DNA from: Centrapalus pauciflorus
Lineage: Eukaryota > Streptophyta > Magnoliopsida > Asterales > Asteraceae
DNA length: 64,000 nt
NCBI GenBank assembly: GCA_020465985.1
Contig: JAANYP010005973.1
Location: forward strand, 43,270-107,269
Reading direction: 5' to 3'
Part shown: positions 10,601-21,918 of the stretch, one piece after another
Numbering within the stretch: the first letter of the stretch is position 1
How the letters are laid out: every line of letters begins with the position of its first letter
Notes under the pieces: generated by a model
Database searches by the model: none
What the model was told of the DNA's origin: nothing
Seen by the model: the letters and a program-made list of their open reading frames with translations, nothing else
Translations under genes and position numbers: made by a program

Positions 10601-11301
10601 TCCACAGTTCAATTACAAATGAAGATTATTTTGCTTCAATAATGAAAAGGAGAATTCCAACTCGTGTGCAACCATTGCAGGCTTGGACATTTAATAAATT
10701 GAATTTATATCAATTGGAAATCCAAAGGAAATATCAAAGATGTTGATATATAGTGGACTAACATCTGGTAGTATGATAAAAGATTTAGATGTAAAAGTTG
10801 CTCTTTTAGGAGATGACCTAATTTTTTTAGTATTTATTCACTACTTAATGAACGTTATTGTTTGTGAAGAACATTTGAGGGCAGTATGTTGGGAAAATGA
10901 GAGAACTTGATTGATAGTGAGAATATGTTGTTGATTAGGAATATGTATTGAATTGAAGATGAACTTTCCCAATTAATTCTGTAGTTGGTATATTTAGAAC
11001 GTGAGGTGCAAAAGACGGGGGGTTTCTTATTCCGTATATGATTATTATAAATTATTCATGACTCCAATATTAACTTAGAAATTGCATGGATGATAGAAAA
11101 ATATAAAAAAGGTTGTTGAATCAATTCATACAAACTCAATGCTCGAAAGATATGAAACACGATACACTTTCTATGCAAATGAACACATTGAACCTGGAAA
11201 AAGAATAACCTGGTAAAGAATAAGGATATTACACTTAAACAATTATTTCCTTGAAATATAAAAACCAAAGTACGAAAATAGAAAAAGTTGATTGAACCAA
11301 A
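10601..11301. other. AT-rich sequence downstream of the FRS-like pseudogene
   Basis: No coding region or repeat can be supported here. It probably includes the 3' flank of the minus-strand FAR1-related gene that ends at 11302. Confidence 0.4.
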
Positions 11302-12572
11302 CTAATTATCTATGGTAGCATTATCCCCTTTTTTATCTGGACAATTCTTTGAATCGTGTAGAGCATGTTTATTACAATACCGACAAAGTCGTTCGCGTTT
11401 AGTAGATTTGATTTTTGCCTCTTCAGCTTTGCCAATCATTTTTTTGCGAGACCTGCAACCTTTATTCCTGATGTCTTTAGGGACATGGATAGTTATTGCA
11501 TCTGGTTTTTGAGTATCAAATAGTTTCTCTATAGTTTGGCGACTAGATAGGGATACCAACTTGTCTTTAAAACGGAGTTCAAATTCCGTTAAGGAAGATT
11601 TGTGCTCCTCACGAAACATTTTGAGAACATCGTCATATCCCACCAAAAGATTGAAGTGTCGATCAAATGTCGTAGTTATGTCACATACAACATCCTGAAT
11701 GTTGACCGAAGAACCAGGACAATTAGTTGGAGAGATGGAGTTCTTCAATTTTGAAAAAATTCCCTTTGACCATCTTCTTAATATGTATTGAGGAGGGATT
11801 TATTTGTAACGGTTCATCCGAAGAACATAAAAGCAGTGGGAACATAAGTACCCCTTCATTTGGAAAATCTTGCATGAGCACTTGATAGAGGCAGTATTTA
11901 GTTTAATGGAGACCTAAAATAACATATCCAAAGGAGAAGGTTGGATATCATACGAAATAAGGTTTCGAATAGAAAAAACGAATAGAAAAAATATAGAGAC
12001 GGACCTGGTATTCAAAACACATTGTTGACGACTACGTGATATTTCTAACAACATAAATTGTAATGCGATCAAGTTCTGAAGAGGTTACACTAACACAATT
12101 GTTAACAGAAGCTTCAATTTCATTTTGAACCTTCAAACATTGTAAGTGTGTACATATCAGAAGCTTGCTTCTCGAATGAAACCTTTGTTTGCAAATCGAT
12201 ATGCTTATTCAATGAGTTTAAATCATTAAGACGTTGTTTGGATCTCTGAAACTCCATAGCAGTCTCAAAATGACTATATAATTCAAGCAACGTCTGGTTA
12301 TTATTCATTAATTGTTTGAAAAAATGGTTTTCACTTTCCGATCGTGATGTTGTGCGCATCAACCATGACATATACGTATCTTGGAAAAATGCAGGAATCC
12401 ATGATCTTCTTATCTTGTATAATTTAGTCAACCACTGGTTGGACTCCATTCTAAACTCTTTAATCAAGCTCTTCCACTTATGTTGAAATGACTTAGAATC
12501 TATTAGTTCATCCCATACCAATATGTGGAGATGTTTTCGAAAGTTTGTCTCCTTACAGATTCTGTAACCAAC
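11302..12572 (-). pseudogene. FAR1-related (FRS-like) gene, 3' part: end of MULE domain, SWIM finger, C-terminal knuckle
   Basis: This is the downstream half of a FAR1-RELATED SEQUENCE-type protein, a family of domesticated MULE transposases that act as nuclear regulators; some members are still mobile. The exon begins at 12572 (GTT, in phase with the upstream exon ending at 25542) and encodes the end of the MULE domain (VWDELIDS, TTSRSESENHFF). The SWIM finger lies at about 11900-11830 (KCSC, then GYLCSHCFYVL). The C-terminus carries KDIRNKGCRSRKK and a CX2CX5HX4C knuckle near 11390. Lesions: a one-base insertion near 12127 shifts the frame before the FE-Q-EIEA segment, a stop lies in frame at 11800-11802, and further breaks follow at about 12000. 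The other half of the gene lies beyond element A2 at 25543-27424. Confidence 0.8.
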
Positions 12573-12575
12573 CTA

Positions 12576-13136
12576 TGTTGGTACACCCTGTGTGACGATA
12601 GCAGTCTAAGTATGTAATAGATAGTCTTTTGTAATAGATCAGGCTTTGTTAAATACAAGTCATATATGTTTGATCATGATTGTGTATAATGTTTTCATTT
12701 GCATGATAAGTTCAAGAATAAGTTCAAAGATAAGTTCAAAAATAAGTTCGAAGGCTAGGGTTCAAACTTATCCATACCAAGACGAACTTAGTGAAGCTAA
12801 GTTCGTAGGGTATTGGAAAAGTTCGTGGGCTTGGGCTTGAACGAACTTAGTCTGTTAAGTTCGAACTTACCCTTTATAATTATGTGTTAATCCGTTTTAA
12901 TTAGGGACTTTTGCAGAAATTCGTAATCAGAGCTTGTATTTGTGCACGTATGAGCTAGAGTGATTTCAGAGAGTCTTTCGGAGAAATACATGTGTCGGGT
13001 CGTTCGTCGTATCGGATATCATTAAGTTCGTCTCCGGTTTTTGTGTGTGATCGATCCGTTAAACCACTAACGAGGATTCCGCACTCGTTGGACGGTGTCG
13101 CGTCAAGATCATATCCGTGCTAGAGATAACCTTACA
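12576..13136 (+). repeat. 5' LTR of element A2 (561 bp)
   Basis: Begins TGTTGGTACACCC and ends CCTTACA. It contains a run of GATAAGTTCAA-type units at 12705-12755, several AAGTTCGAACTT-like words, and a weak TATA-like TTTATAAT at about 12873-12880. Confidence 0.93.
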
Positions 13137-13138
13137 AG

Positions 13139-13150
13139 TGGTATCAAATC
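13139..13150 (+). other. Degenerate primer-binding site (tRNA-Met)
   Basis: Reads TGGTATCAAATC, two changes from TGGTATCAGAGC, two bases after the LTR. The position fits a primer-binding site that has since mutated. Confidence 0.75.
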
Positions 13151-13768
13151 CATTCAAGTGTTCGTCGCGTTCTTCGTGTTACTACGAACATTCTTGGTTT
13201 CTTGACGTTTTTACCAGAAAAATCACCGTTTCTGAAGTTTTCAGAGTTCTACAAGCAAGGTTACGGGGAAAAATTCATATTAGTTCACTTTTTTAGTCGA
13301 AATCAGTGTTTTTAATATTAAAAACATTGGTTTAATCTAAAATCTTGAAAAAATCGAATTTTTGGCCGTTTCTCAAACTTGCGGCGCTCGAACTTAAGGG
13401 GGTATTAGGGTTCTTCGAACTTGTCAGAATACGCTCCTCTCGAAGTTGTTTTTAGGGTTTCTTCGAAGTTAACTGGGTTTCAAACTTAGTAGGGATTCGA
13501 ACTTGTGCTGATTCGAACTTGTCAGAAGTTCGTAGGGTTTCTCGAACTTGCTTTGGTTCGAATTTGTCAGAACTTCTAGGGTTTCTCGAACTTGCATATT
13601 CTCGAACTTGTTGAGTTCGAACTTAAAACAATTCGAATTTAATTTACAAAACGAATTTAAATTTAAATTAATTCAAACTTGAATAAGTTCGAAGGATTCA
13701 ATTTAAATTAATTTTTAAATTAAAGTGTTTAAGTTCGAAAACAAAAAGTTTTTTAAAGAATATCGAGT
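13151..13768 (+). other. Leader of element A2 with clustered TCGAA words
   Basis: Untranslated leader between the primer-binding site and gag. Between 13381 and 13740 about fourteen TCGAA words occur, most inside TCGAACTT or AAGTTCGAA, where fewer than one would be expected by chance. No ORF is supported. Confidence 0.6.
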
Positions 13769-16612
13769 TTGCACAAATTCCTAGAAATTGACCACGAGGT
13801 TGGCAAAGCAAATTCTCCGCCAAAGTTGATGAAATTAGAAGATTACTACTGGTGGAAGGATAGGTTTGCTGACTTTGCAAGAATCAATGACATGCGTATG
13901 TGGATATGCATTGATGAGGGATATGTTCCTCCTACGCAAGAGCTTGAAGGCCGATTAAGGGTCTTGACGTATCAAAACATGAAAGATGACGACAAGAAAA
14001 CTTATGAGGCTGAGAACCGAGCTTTTTCGTCGATCAGAATGGCGTTACCTCAGGAAATCCTACACACATTAAGGAATCACAGGACTTCTATAGAGCTTTG
14101 GGATGCTCTGGAGAAGAGATGTGAGGGAAATCCCAGGGTACGCAAGGGAAGAACAGAGATGCTGAAGCAACAATTTGTCATCTTCAAAGCACTAGAGAAG
14201 GAGAAGTTACATGAGACGATTACTAGATTCTATCATCTGCTAACTGAACTTGACAATCACAGTGTTGAGTATCAAGAGACAGAGAAGATAGAAAAGCTTT
14301 TGGATGCTTTACCGGCTAAGTGGGAGATGTACACAGCGCTAATAAAGCATGATTAAGAGAAGTTTGAGACTCTCACTCTAGAAGGGGTTATCGGAATGTT
14401 GAGGGCCTACAACTTCAACTTACAGAAGAAGGAACGGGAATTTGATCAGGTTCAAGATCCAGAGATGTATTTTGGGAAATCAAAACCATCAACCTCTAGT
14501 GAACTGAAGTCGGGGGCCACAACATTTTTCTTGGGAGAAGAGCCTATCCCAGTTGAGTCAGAGGATTCTAGTAGTAGGGCGTTCTTAGGGTTTTCCAAAC
14601 TAGAAGAAAAATCACATCACTCAGCGTCTACTTCTCAAGGCTATACAAAGATGCTTATGAGCGCAAAATCAGCTGAAGATCATTTAAATCTTCTAGCTTC
14701 GTTTGTCGCAGCTTACGGCAATTGCGTTCAAAGAAAACATAAACGATCCAGCTCTGTGGGAAGAGGACCACGATCAAGTAAATCCTGATGACTTGGAACA
14801 GATGGACCTACAATGGCAACTAGCCATGGTGACTCAAAGGGTCAAGAGATTTATGAAGAGGACAGGAAGGAATCTGAGTAAGCAACAACAGCGTTGGGGT
14901 TGACAAGTCATAGGTAAAGTGCTATAATTGTCAAGGATTAGGACACTTTGCCAGAGAGTCTCAAAGGCCAAAAGTGGAAAATTATCAGAATCAGAACCAA
15001 GGGAGACAACACTCTAGTGGTTCTGGGAATCAAGCAGCCATTGCTGGACTTTTAACAAATGTGTCATCCAACAGACAGCTTGATGGAACATTTTATTGGA
15101 GCACTCATCCGGAGTCGAATGCCAGAGCCTTTATGGATGAGCTAACTGAGACCGAGGGGGATAGAGCTGAAGAAGAAGCAGAGGACACCCAACAGTTAGA
15201 ATCAAGTCCTTTGTTGCTGAAAAAGTCAGAGGAGCAAACCATTCTAGAGTTTGCAGCTCAAATGGCTAATGTGGAATCAGACCGCAAAAAGGTAACTCTA
15301 AACTTTTCTACATTCCATGATTTATGTGTTTTATGTGCTACATTAAATGATAGATTAAATCTAGTACTTGAGACACATAACACCTTAACAGCTCAAATTC
15401 AATCATTAAAATCTGATAATGCTAGTCTTCTAGATATTAAAGAGGATTTAAAGAACAAGATGAAAGCAGATGCCTCAGGACGTGATAGTTCTAAAAGACA
15501 AGTTCAATGAACAATGTGTCAGGTTAGAACTCATGTACGAGCATGTCGAATCTTTGACCAAAGACCTCATGCTTAAAGATGTAGAGCTAGCAGAATCTAG
15601 AGTTAAGGTTGCAAAGGCCAATAGCAAGCTTGAAAAGTTTAGGAACTCATCCCTAAATCTAAGAAAGATCTTAGAATCTCAAAGGCAGTCTAAGAAACCA
15701 GTAGGCCTAGGTTATCAGGAGATTCCTCCACCGTTCAACAACAACTATGTGCCTCAACCTCAGGATAAAGCCACTGAAACGATTGAATCAGAGGTAGCAA
15801 TAGTAACTGACACTGAAAAGGAAAAATCAACTAAGGTGTCAACCACAATCACCAAGATTAAGAAAGTTAAGTTTGTGCAGTCTACTAGTGAGACTAAACT
15901 AGATGAAGAAAATACTGTAAGTGATAATCAGCAAGAGGGTATAAACAATGTGGTTGAATTGAAAGAAAATGACACTAATGAGACTCCTAAATCAAAGGGT
16001 ACTTATAAGAAGTCGATTGATAAGATGTCATGCTTTAGATGTCATGAGAAAGGTCACGTTGCGTCTAGTTGTCTTTATAAGAAAGTAGAGTCCACAACAA
16101 CAATAGGGAAGCCAGACCAACCAACCTCAAAACCAGTACCTAGTATTGCTAGCACAAGTAGTTCTCAACATACCGAGAAGAACTTGAATGCAACTCCCAG
16201 AGTAGCTGCTAAAAAAATATCGGTGTCGGTCAGACAGATTGATGTGATTAGGACTAATTCTCCAAATAGAGTCCCTAGTCAATCTAGGTCAGCTGCACAA
16301 CAAGGATACGGGAGTACAACACCTAGAAGAACTTACACACCAGTTAGGTCACATACTCCTCAAAGACAACAGACACCAGGTAGAGCCCAGGGATATAACA
16401 ATGAAATGCATTATAATAAAAATTATTCTAGGGATCAACCACAAATGACAGCCCAAAGGCCAAGAGTGAATGTTAATCACTCAGCACCACAACAAGTTCT
16501 CAATCAAAAACCCAAGTCACCATAAAGGAGAGATGGGTATCTAAAAGAGTTCAAGTATGTGGATGAGAATGGTATTACCAAGTCAGTCATGGCTTGGGTT
16601 CCCCGTGATAAC
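13769..16612 (+). pseudogene. gag of element A2 with predicted intron, coiled coil and two zinc knuckles
   Basis: The Gag capsid (UBN2 type) spans 13769-14353. No ATG precedes it in frame; the first is at 13829, so the original start is lost. A TAA at 14354-14356 interrupts the frame, which then resumes to about 14700, followed by frameshifts. A first knuckle at about 14911-14952 reads CYNCQGLGHFARES, with the final cysteine changed to serine. A strong donor AAG|GTAACT follows at 15291/15292. After it come a coiled coil (about 15300-15660) and an intact second knuckle CFRCHEKGHVASSC near 16030, then a basic low-complexity tail ending in a stop just before 16615. An acceptor TTTCATGTGCAG ends at 16636, directly before protease. 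Joining 15291 to 16637 keeps the frame (phase 0). Confidence 0.75.
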
Positions 16613-16636
16613 TAACTTCTTTTCTTTCATGTGCAG

Positions 16637-19600
16637 GAGCTAACTACAGGTCTTAACAACAAGTGGTTCATCGACAGTGGTTGCTCTCGTCACATGACTA
16701 GGGAAAGGAGTCTACTGACAGACTTCAATGGAGGGAACAAGGGTTTTCTATCATTCGCTGGGAACAAGGGAGGAAATATCACTGGAACAGGACTGGTCAC
16801 TAATGGAACAATCACACCTGATCGAGTTTACCATGTTGATAAACTTGATCACAATCTCATTAGTGTCTCTCAGATCTGTCATAAGAAGAATTCAGTTATT
16901 TTCACTGAAAATGAAGCGTTAGTGTTGAATCCGGGATTCAAAATACCTGATGAGTGGATCATGATGAGAGCCCCAAAGGTGAATGATCTATACATGATGG
17001 ACATGAATGTATCAAAGTCATTGATGGGAACAATCTATCTATTATCTAAAGCTTCAGAGTCCGAATCTCTACTGTGGCACAGATGCATGGCACACTTGCA
17101 CCTAAGGAAGATGAACTACATCACGAAAATGGCCTGGTGCAAGGTGTTCCACTAAAGAGTTTTCGGTTCGAAGACAAGTGTGTCCCGTGCAAGAAGGAAA
17201 AACAACATAAGAAGTCACACAAGTCCAAGACTCAAAACTTAATCGCTTCCACTTTCGATTTGCTACATATGGATCTCTTTGGTCAAATCAACAAAAGGAG
17301 TATAGATGGTAGTTGGTATTGTTTAGTTATTACTGATGATTACTGAAGTTTCTCTTGGGTTTTCTTTTGAGGTACATAGGATGAAACAGCAGGCACGCTG
17401 ATTGGGTTCTTAGACCAAGTCGAGAACTCATACGGGACAAGGGTAAAACGTATCAGGAGTGATAACGTAACAGAATTTAAAAATGCAGTAATTGGTGTAT
17501 ATTGCCTAACTAAAGGCATAGTGCATCAATTTAGTGCACCTTATGAGCCACAACAAAATGGGGTGGCAGAACGTAAGAACAGGACTTTGATTGAGGTAGC
17601 AAGGACCACGCTCTCGGATTCAAAGCTTCTTACCATGTTTTGGGGGGAAGCAGTGAATACCGCATGTCATTTTTTATAAATTGGATCATTACTGTCAAAT
17701 CACTGAACAAAACATGTTATGAAGTTCTGAATAAAAGACCACCAAATTTGACTGGCTTTGAACCGTTTGGGGTACCGTGTACTTGTTGAAAACAAAATAT
17801 CAACCTAAGTTTGGCGAAAAGGCTGACGAAGGATACTTCCTAGGTTATGTTCCTAATTCACCAAACAATAGGGTTTTTAAAAAATAAATGGTACGGTTGA
17901 AATTGTGTTTAACATTGACGTAACAAGTTATCCACATGAACCCTAAACTGGTCCTGAATGGTTATTTGATTATGACTCTGTGTTTGAATCATTTAACATA
18001 CCGTTTAGTGGAAATGCAGGTTCTGTGGAGAATGACTTCTCATCATTGAATCTCAACGACGAGGGTAGAGGTTTTCCAAGATCAAGCATTCCATTAACAA
18101 CTGAGACTATAACGTCAGAAGATGGGTCTCCGGCAAATAATGACCCTGAATTACCTACAAATGAGAATCAGACAAGTAATTCTACTTCCGAGGATAGTGA
18201 TCACGAGGAAGAAGTTATTCCGTCTGAAGTCATACCCCCAGTAGGTGAAATAGGATCAAATTTGGGAGATAATCTTCAAGTTGATGAAATTGAGACATCG
18301 AGAATAAACAAGGATCATCCAATTGAGGGTATCATAGGGAATCCTCATGCCGGTGTGAGAACTAGGAGTAGTGTGAATAATAACACAGTGTTGTTATCAA
18401 TGATCAACGACTCCAAGGCATTTCACACGTGTTTATACTCGTGCTTCATTTCACAAGTAGAGACAAAGAATGTGCAAATGGCACTGAAATACAATTCTTG
18501 GGTTGAAGCCATGCAAGAGCAACTGTCACTATTCAGAAAGCTTGAAGTATGGGAGTTAGTGTCGTTGCCTCGAGGAGAAATTGCTATAGGGACCAAATGG
18601 GTCTTTAAGTGCAAACGGGATGATCGGGGCATAGTTACTCGTAACAAGGCAAGACTCGTGGTAAAAGGGTTCAACCAGGAAGAGGGAATAGATTGTAACG
18701 AAGTGTTTGCACCAGTGGCGAGGCTTGAGGCGATTCGACTATTTCTGGATTTCACGTCCTTCAAAGGGTTTAAAGTATATCAACTCGATGTCAAGAGTGC
18801 ATTCTTGTACAGCAAGGTGAAGGAATAGGTGTATGTCGAGCAACCGACAGGGTTTACTGATCCCAAGTATCCCGACAGAGTATATCGACTTGATAAGGCT
18901 CTGTATGGATTGCATCAGGCTCCTAAGGCTTGGTATGAGACACTGTCAACTCATCTCTTAGACAACGGGTTTGGGAGAGGGAGAATTGATAGTACACTAT
19001 TCGTGAAAAGGAAAGGTGAAAATTTTATTCTGGTACAAGTATACATGGACGACATCATCTTCGGGTCGTCAAACGAGCAGATGTGCAAGGATTTTGAAAA
19101 GGTTATGAAGTCAAAGTTTGAGATGAGTGCTATGGGAGAGCTTAACTTCTTTCTCGGTTTACAAGATGAACAAAGGAATGAAGGAATGTTTATTCATCAG
19201 ACGAAGTATGTCTACGACATTTTGGAGCGCTTCGGGATGGAAGGAACAAAGCTGACCGCTCATTTCAGTACTCCGATTCAAGTGAATTATAATCTCGGAC
19301 CGGGTACATATAGTGATACTGATGTGGATTCGACTTTATATCAGGCCATGATCGGGTCACTTATGTATTTAACTGCTTCAAGACCTGACATAATGTTTGT
19401 TGTGTGTATTTGTGCAAGGTTTCAAGCTAATCCGAAGGAAATGCATATGAAAGCCGTGAAGCGGATTCTAAGATACCTGAAGTCGAAACTGAAGCTGGGA
19501 CTTTGGTATCATGCTGATGGAGATCTGGAATTGGTGGCGTATACAGATTCAGACTATAGAGGATGTAGCTTGAACCGAAAATCAATGACTAGAGGTTGTC

Positions 19601-19998
19601 AGTTCCTTGGAGGGAGGCTCGTATCCTGGCAATGCAAGAAACAAAATTCGGTAGTCGTATCAACGTGCAAGGCCAAGTATGTAGTTGCGGGTAGTTGCTG
19701 TTCACAGGTTCTGTGGATTCAATAACAATTGCGGGATTACAGTTTGACTTATACTCATACTCCCATTAGGGTAGACAATCAATCAACTATTGCTATAACA
19801 AATAATCTAGTTAAACACAGTAAAACTAAGCACATATACATAAGACATCATTTCATACCTCATTGTGCCGAAAAGAACTTGATAAAACTGGTAAAATTTG
19901 CAACGGAAGACAATAATGCAGATCTATTCACAAAAGCATTTGATAAGTCACACTTTGAATTGTTACTTCAACTAAATGGGATGTGTAATCCAGAGTAA
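16637..19998 (+). pseudogene. pol of element A2: protease, integrase, RT, RNase H
   Basis: The protease motif WFIDSGCSRHMT lies at about 16660-16700. Integrase follows with its zinc finger (HRCMAHLHLRKMN, then CVPCKKEK), HMDLFGQ near 17265 and GVAERKN near 17560. It is broken by a frameshift at about 17150, a stop at 17344 (TGA) and several more up to 17950. RT runs from about 18500 (WVEAMQEQL) with a TAG at 18826-18828, and carries YMDD near 19045 in place of the usual copia YVDD. RNase H lies at about 19530-19960 (YTDSDYRG, VDNQSTIA), with a TAA at 19723-19725. The frame ends near 19998. All domains are recognisable but no functional polyprotein is possible from this copy. Confidence 0.85.
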
Positions 19999-20384
19999 CT
20001 TGACCTTAGTAGCTTTTCTTTTAGTAGTAAGTTATTAGTTCAGTTTATTAGTTTATTTTACTTAAAAATGAAAAACAAAAGAAAAAAGAGAGAAAACCTT
20101 AAAAATTTCAAAAAATGAGATAAGTCTTAGAGTCATAGGTTCAAAGTGACGAAAATTAGCACAGTCTAACAAACTCTAAGTGTTAAGCTTTCACACATAA
20201 TGCACCTTAAAATCTAAGTGATATACCTGATGTGTTAGTAGGCATAATTTCTATGTTAGAGACAAACAGACAACGATTATGAATGAGGTATGCAAATTTA
20301 TCTGGGAGATGTATAGCTTCATCAAATACATCTTAAACAAAGAATGAAAAGGTTTTGAAAAGTAACGGAAGTCAAAGCAAGTCG

Positions 20385-20565
20385 CTTTGTTGTACGTGAG
20401 TACAGACCTGACACCGCTGTTTTGACTTAAACTAGCAAGATATGTCGTTTTGTTGTACGTGAGTACATACCTGTCACCGTTGTGTTGCTAACATAAGAAG
20501 AACTCTAAGACAAAACTAAGACTCTCTGTTGTATGTAAATACAGAACTGTGTCCGCTGTTTTCCT
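20385..20565 (+). repeat. Three degenerate 40-bp direct repeats with an internal palindrome
   Basis: Copies start near 20393, 20448 and 20527 with the pattern TTGTTGTACGTGAGTACA, then CTGACACCGCTGTTTT. The core TGTACGTGAGTACA is a near-perfect inverted repeat. The third copy is the most diverged. Confidence 0.65.
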
Positions 20566-21207
20566 TTTAAAGATAATTTGCAAAACCAAAAAGTCATTAT
20601 AATCATTGTGTGTCTGCCTTGATCATAGAAGTATGTCTAAGTATGGGACACGTAAGGTAGTTTCTTGAAAAAATAAAAAGGCCAAAGGACATCCCAAAGT
20701 GTTGAATGTTTAAAAGGAAAAACATACCAACAATCTCCTTGAAGTGTATATCACGACAAACAATCATAGGAATAAAGAATTCCTAAGTGTGAAAGTGAAA
20801 TACTGAAAGTGCATTTGACACCGCTATCTGATTGAATCTTCTTGGACTGTCTCGCAAAAATATTCAGTTAATATATTTTTAATTTAGATTTACTATAGTT
20901 TCTATTTTATTTTATTTTATTTTATCTTACTTTATTTTATTTTAACTTCGATTATTAAAATTTTAATAAATAGGAACAAGGTCAAAGTTACCAGGATGCA
21001 TTTTTAGTTGAAGAAACAAAATTGTGTGATAATCTAGTGCTTAGTGTGATTGTCTCGCAAAGTTGAAAAAGTTCTGTATAATGAAAACGTTGAAAAAGTT
21101 GGATTTTATTCAAAAAATTTCATCTAAGTTCGAGCAGGTTTTAAGTTCGAAGCTATATTCGAAATTATTGTAAGTTCGAACTTAAGGTAAGTTCGAATCA
21201 GATTAGC

Positions 21208-21215
21208 TATAAATA
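21208..21215 (+). promoter_or_regulatory. Candidate internal promoter of ORF3 (TATAAATA)
   Basis: TATAAATA, the best-form plant TATA box, occurs about 700 bases before the ORF3 ATG. It is followed by a plausible 5'-UTR exon, donor GTAAGT (21396-21401) and acceptor ending at 21916. A TATAAATA box also precedes ORF3 of element A3. Function is inference. Confidence 0.45.
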
Positions 21216-21918
21216 GGTCAAAAGTGTTCATTTAATGCACCTACACTCGAACTTATCCTCACGAACTTAATCCAGCAATCTCGAACTTGCATTCGAACTT
21301 ATCGTATTGTCGAATTTGTGAACTATTCCTCGAAGATCCACTCAGTTTCTCGAACATCTACTTACACTTAGTAGTTGTACATCACAAATCACTAAGTAAG
21401 TAAAGTTCTAGGCTAATTTTATGGCAAAAATTCGAAAATTTTAAGTTTAAAATAACTAAAAACTAGGTGGTTCTAATCACGAAGATTTAGGTTATAAAAC
21501 TTAAACTTAATACTTAATAAACTTGATTAGAACCTATTAGGACTAGATTCAATACTTAATTGAGTCTAACAAGGTTTAAATCAGGGTTTTGAAGTTCAAA
21601 ATAGCCGACTTCGAACTTATTTTTCAGGCTTCGAACTTGTTTTTCGTGTTCGAACTTGTCACGACCTTGAACTTGTCAAAAATATCAATAAGTTCGAAGA
21701 CAGACATGTTCGAATAGGGTTCTCGAACTTAAGTAAGTTTGAAGGTCAAAAGATTGTTTGAAATTAAGTAAGTTCGAAGAACTTATATTCTCGAATTTAA
21801 GTAAGTTCGAAGATGTTCAAATTCGAACTTAATCAAGTTCGAATTTAAACAAGTTCGAATAACTTAAATTTTCCAAAATTAATTTCTAACATTTTATGTG
21901 TTTGAACTGTGTGCAGAT

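Larger units (their letters stand above)
19999..21918 (+). other. Noncoding region between pol and ORF3 of element A2
   Basis: No protein is encoded. It holds three spaced copies of a 40-bp repeat (20385-20565), a TATAAATA box at 21208-21215, a consensus splice donor GTAAGT at 21396, about 23 TCGAA words at 21120-21870, and an acceptor TGTGTGCAG ending at 21916. The layout looks like a promoter, 5'-UTR exon and intron feeding the next ORF. Confidence 0.55.

Noticed and set aside
12646..12840. 64-residue frame with RISSKISSKISSK repeats
   Set aside because: Translation of the GATAAGTTCAA repeat in the A2 LTR.
21120..21880. TCGAA words as heat-shock elements
   Set aside because: Heat-shock elements need GAA and TTC separated by two bases; here TTC and GAA abut, so the pattern does not fit.
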